Shown one piece after another: positions 61,452 through 64,000 of a DNA stretch of 64,000 nucleotides. The stretch is taken from NCBI GenBank assembly GCA_013399305.1, contig VXAI01000181.1, positions 945,250 to 1,009,249 of the forward strand, read 5' to 3'. Made by a program: the position numbers and the translations under genes. Below the pieces are notes generated by a model that was not told the origin of the DNA, ran no database searches, and saw nothing but the letters and a program-made list of their open reading frames with translations. Every line of letters starts with the position of its first letter. Position 1 is the stretch's first letter. The DNA comes from Rostratula benghalensis. Its lineage: Eukaryota > Chordata > Aves > Charadriiformes > Rostratulidae.

Positions 61452-62039
61452 ACTGGCAGGAAGCTGATGGGGATGCTGGGGTTTGGGAGGAATGCTGAGA
61501 AGCAGAGCTTCCCCTCCGATGGCTCTGGGGCTCTGGCAGATCCCTTGGAGATCTCAGGGGTTCTCAAAGATGAAGAAAAACACATTGTCCCAGTGCATGT
61601 CTTTTTCTCAGAGTAAGGGCTAACCTGCCACCTTGATGTAGAAATTCATTGTCAGGTCGGTTGGTGACAGCAAATTTGCCTGTTAACCATGTGTGTCTGT
61701 CACCAGGGAGAGAATTCCCACTGCCGTGTTTTAGTTCACACAAGAAAGGTTCTTCTTCACTGAAGTGCAAGCAATTAGAGGAACTGGAGAGCAGGGTAAA
61801 TATTAACGTTCTTACAAACTCGACTTCATGCTTCTTATCCAAATTCATCTCACAAAAATGTGCTGTCTTGCTTTTTGGCCTTAGTGGGTTGTTGGAAGGC
61901 ACAGCAAGGATGTATTGCAGTGAGCACCTCCTCGGTGGCTGGGGGAGTCACCTCCGAGGGTCATCCCTTCAGCAACCAGCGCACAAAATTACGTGGAGGT
62001 ATTTTGTTATGATCTGGATTTGCAAATCTTGCACGTGTT
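61452..62039. other. Unique non-coding sequence
   Basis: Overlapping open frames on both strands (plus 61649-62041, 130 codons; minus 61564-61902, 112 codons) with no family features. No repeat recognised. Confidence 0.5.
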
Positions 62040-62720
62040 GAAGTCAATAACGCCATTGAATTTTACCAAATGAGCGCCATTTGTTTTAAAAATTCAAAGA
62101 AAACACCTCCTCTAATGAGTATGAGCCCTCAGGAACCTGCGAAACGTCGGTGCGGCTCCGATGAATTCCGGCGGCGGCACGAAGGGGCCGGGATTTAGGA
62201 AAAAATAATAAATAATAACCGTGCAAGATAACAATGGGAAAACTAGAAGGGCATCAAACTTCATTTCCTTTGGTTTAGTGATCTCCTGCAGATGCTCCAA
62301 GTGTTCTCTTGGTACGTGGAGGGAAGACAGGGGAATACACGGCCCCCCCCCCGGCCCCTGGCGGAGCCCGGGCTTCTGTTCACTGAGCGCTGAGCGGAAT
62401 GACATTGGACTGATAAACTGGGATAACGTTTGCAAAAGGCAAATCCCACAATATATTGAAACCTCCGGGGACCCCGGGTAGGTGTTGTCAGCTCCACTGC
62501 AGGCACAAAAGGCCAACTCCCACCACTGGGATATGTAACAATTTGTAATGCAACAATTAACAGAAATATTGACATAAGTATGTGCTCAGCGGGGAGCTGG
62601 TACCTGGCAGACTCAGTGGAGTGACTGTAACACCACATCTGCAATTCCGCATCCATTCTTAGCACAGGCTCCTCTCCTGGAGAAATTACAGTGAAAGCAT
62701 GCATGTATGTATACATTTAA
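62040..62720. promoter_or_regulatory. Enhancer-like block with a CpG-dense patch
   Basis: Complex unique sequence with ten CpGs in about 52 bases (62140-62191, around CGAAACGTCGG and CCGGCGGCGGCACG). A second C/G-rich patch lies at 62341-62400, followed by AACAATTTGTAATGCAACAA near 62537. Minus-strand open frames of 134 and 151 codons cross it, but they overlap each other and share no family features. GC-rich composition explains them. It is likely regulatory if functional at all. Confidence 0.33.
62343..62358 (+). repeat. C-rich tract
   Basis: Ten C, two G, four C inside a GC-rich patch that continues CTGGCGGAGCCCGGGC. It belongs to the CpG-richer, enhancer-like block at 62040-62720. Confidence 0.85.
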
Positions 62721-62779
62721 AGGCTACTCCTATGGTGGGACATAAGAAATAAAACTTCTCTTTCAGATCAGAATTTTTA

Positions 62780-62843
62780 TTTTTTTTTTCCTCACTTGGT
62801 TATGGGGAAGGTATGTTATAAAAACGCGCCTTTTTTTTTTTTT
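62780..62843 (+). repeat. Two poly-T tracts
   Basis: T10 at 62780-62789 and T13 at 62831-62843, with about 40 bases between them. They separate two enhancer-like blocks. No retrocopy body is visible. Confidence 0.9.
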
Positions 62844-62844
62844 A

Positions 62845-62970
62845 TTAACGTGAAACACCCGTCAAATTGCATTACCATCATTGCCAATTTCACAACTGGC
62901 AAACCGTGTTAAAGATAAAGCTGCAAAAATTATAATTAGGGAAAACATTTTGCAAGCCTTCCCCTGGGGA
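62845..62970. promoter_or_regulatory. Possible conserved non-coding block
   Basis: AACGTGAAACACCCGTCAAA near 62848, TTGCATTACCATCATTGCCA near 62867 and AAATTATAATTAGGG near 62927. Repeat-free, with several homeodomain-like words. Support is weak. Confidence 0.27.
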
Positions 62971-63339
62971 TGTTGAGGTTAGTGGCATTCTCAGTGCTGT
63001 GGGGTTTATAGCGGGTGGGATTTTTGCTCACACGTGCACACACACGCAGTTACCCATCCCGTTCCTCTTGCCCTCCGTCTCCACTACAGTAAATAAGATA
63101 TCTGCTCCCATAAAGGAAGCTCCACTAGCACTCAGTTAGTGCCTTTTCATGCCAATTAAACACATTTTATACAGTCCTGGTCGATGCTCCAGTGCCCGCA
63201 TGTAGACTCCAGTAGAGCTCAGCCAAACAACGGCACCGCAAACGGGAGGTGCAGTTCTTCCTGCAACTTTCCCCTCTCTCCTTGCTTTTAACAGCTTGAA
63301 AATTACTCCAGTGGAAACCACCCATTCTGAACCAAAAGG

Positions 63340-63560
63340 GTTTAGAAATATCTCACGTGGAATTAACCGACTTCTTTGTAGCTGATTACTTTGGTAATAA
63401 AGATCTCACTCTCCTTAATTTAAATTAATACTTTCTGCTTTAATGAAAACCCAGTTAACAGCATAAAGAAAGGCTGACAGATGCACTTAATGCATAAACA
63501 TACATTTATTTAGCTATGATAAGATATTCCAGCTTGATCTGCAGCTCAGCCCTGGTTATA
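63340..63560. promoter_or_regulatory. Possible conserved non-coding block
   Basis: CTCACGTGGAATTAACCGAC near 63352 (E-box CACGTG), CTGATTACTTTGGTAATAAA near 63382, TTAATTTAAATTAATACTT near 63415 and GCACTTAATGCATAAACA near 63483. Dense TAAT words, no repeat, no open frame. Texture-based inference. Confidence 0.28.
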
Positions 63561-63606
63561 ATTCTCTACAAAGGGGGCATTTCCCTCTTAGTTTTAGTAC
63601 TAGGAC

Positions 63607-63626
63607 TTTTTTTTTTTCTTTTTCTT
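63607..63626 (+). repeat. Poly-T tract
   Basis: T11 followed by interrupted T and CT runs. Simple sequence between unique DNA and the CpG-richer right end. Confidence 0.9.
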
Positions 63627-63835
63627 TAGGTTAATTTTGAACACTTGCATAGGAGAAATCTTCTTTTCCTTCACAATCTGAACACCAGCAAATTCCATGC
63701 AGTTGTTCTATGATATGGGGGATTTTATTCCAATATTTTGGTTGTACCAAATGGTAAATTTGAATTTCCAAGGTGGCCAAAATGCAACAGGATCAAACGG
63801 GGAGCCTTGAAAAGCTTGGGCCGGGTTATCCATTA

Positions 63836-64000
63836 ACCCCCGCGTCTGCGGCGAGCCAAGACAAAAAAGGCCACAGGCTGGGGGCAGTTTGTGCTCTTGC
63901 CTCTTAGGGCAAGCGGGGGCTCGTCCCTGGCCCGGCCGGTAGCCACAGCGACTCTGTGTCTGGAGGCCCCACTGAGTTGTGAAATGAGCCCGGCTCCAAC
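63836..64000. promoter_or_regulatory. CpG-rich right edge, possible shoulder of a CpG island
   Basis: GC content and CpG rise sharply over the last 165 bases: CCCCCGCGTCTGCGGCGAGC, then CAAGCGGGGGCTCGTCCCTG, GCCCGGCCGGTAGCC and GAGCCCGGCTCC. About ten CpGs are visible. The window ends here, so an island or promoter beyond the edge can be suspected but not shown. Confidence 0.35.

Noticed and set aside
62112..62716. Two overlapping minus-strand frames (134 and 151 codons)
   Set aside because: They overlap in different frames within a GC-rich block, which is the pattern of chance open frames. The sequence reads better as regulatory DNA.
1..64000. CRISPR array, operon or bacterial insertion sequence
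   Set aside because: No regularly spaced direct repeats, no long collinear coding frames and no bacterial signals. The CR1 content shows vertebrate nuclear DNA.

Overview
The window is vertebrate nuclear DNA, almost certainly from a bird. The main support is at least eight fragments of the CR1 retrotransposon. They carry the typical avian 3' end: a CCCTTCCAAC-type motif followed by tandem ATTCTATG or ATTCTGTG octamers. There are no Alu, L1 or B1-type elements, and base composition is AT-leaning with CpG depletion. I cannot name the species or the chromosome.

No protein-coding gene, tRNA, rRNA or recognisable small RNA gene can be supported. Open frames reach at most about 223 codons. None reads like a known domain, and none forms a chain of exons with good splice sites. 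I read the window as intergenic or deep-intronic sequence in a gene-poor region of the kind that surrounds developmental genes. It also contains nothing bacterial: no operons, no CRISPR array, no insertion sequences.

Layout: (1) 1-13150 is unique sequence with scattered very old repeats (about 2220, 6625, 9931 and 12005-12240) and a pyrimidine-rich stretch at about 3060-3960. (2) 13154-18697 holds two short CR1 tails around a GC-richer block at 14460-15180. (3) 18700-32520 is CR1-free, with TAAT-rich enhancer-like blocks (about 19140-19440, 28660-29060, 31900-32130), a tiny very CpG-dense patch at 22513-22564 and an old hairpin repeat at 27946-28055. (4) 32521-45605 has most of the CR1 copies. 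Between them lies the densest run of enhancer-like sequence, about 35560-37250. (5) 45606-58750 is mostly unique, with AT-rich homeodomain-site blocks (about 52730-52880, 54760-55610) and a CpG-richer block at 56880-57330. (6) 58754-64000 has a CR1 copy that matches the one at 42841 perfectly for about 150 bases. It also has an (AC)18 microsatellite and a CpG-richer right end that could be the shoulder of a CpG island outside the window.

No undescribed system stands out. The observations most worth checking are the mosaic identity of the two CR1 copies, the set of decayed palindromic repeats with a CATTGACTTCAATGG-like core, the isolated CpG patches, and the enhancer-like cluster at 35560-37250. 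Calls of conservation are inferences from sequence texture only, because no alignment was available.
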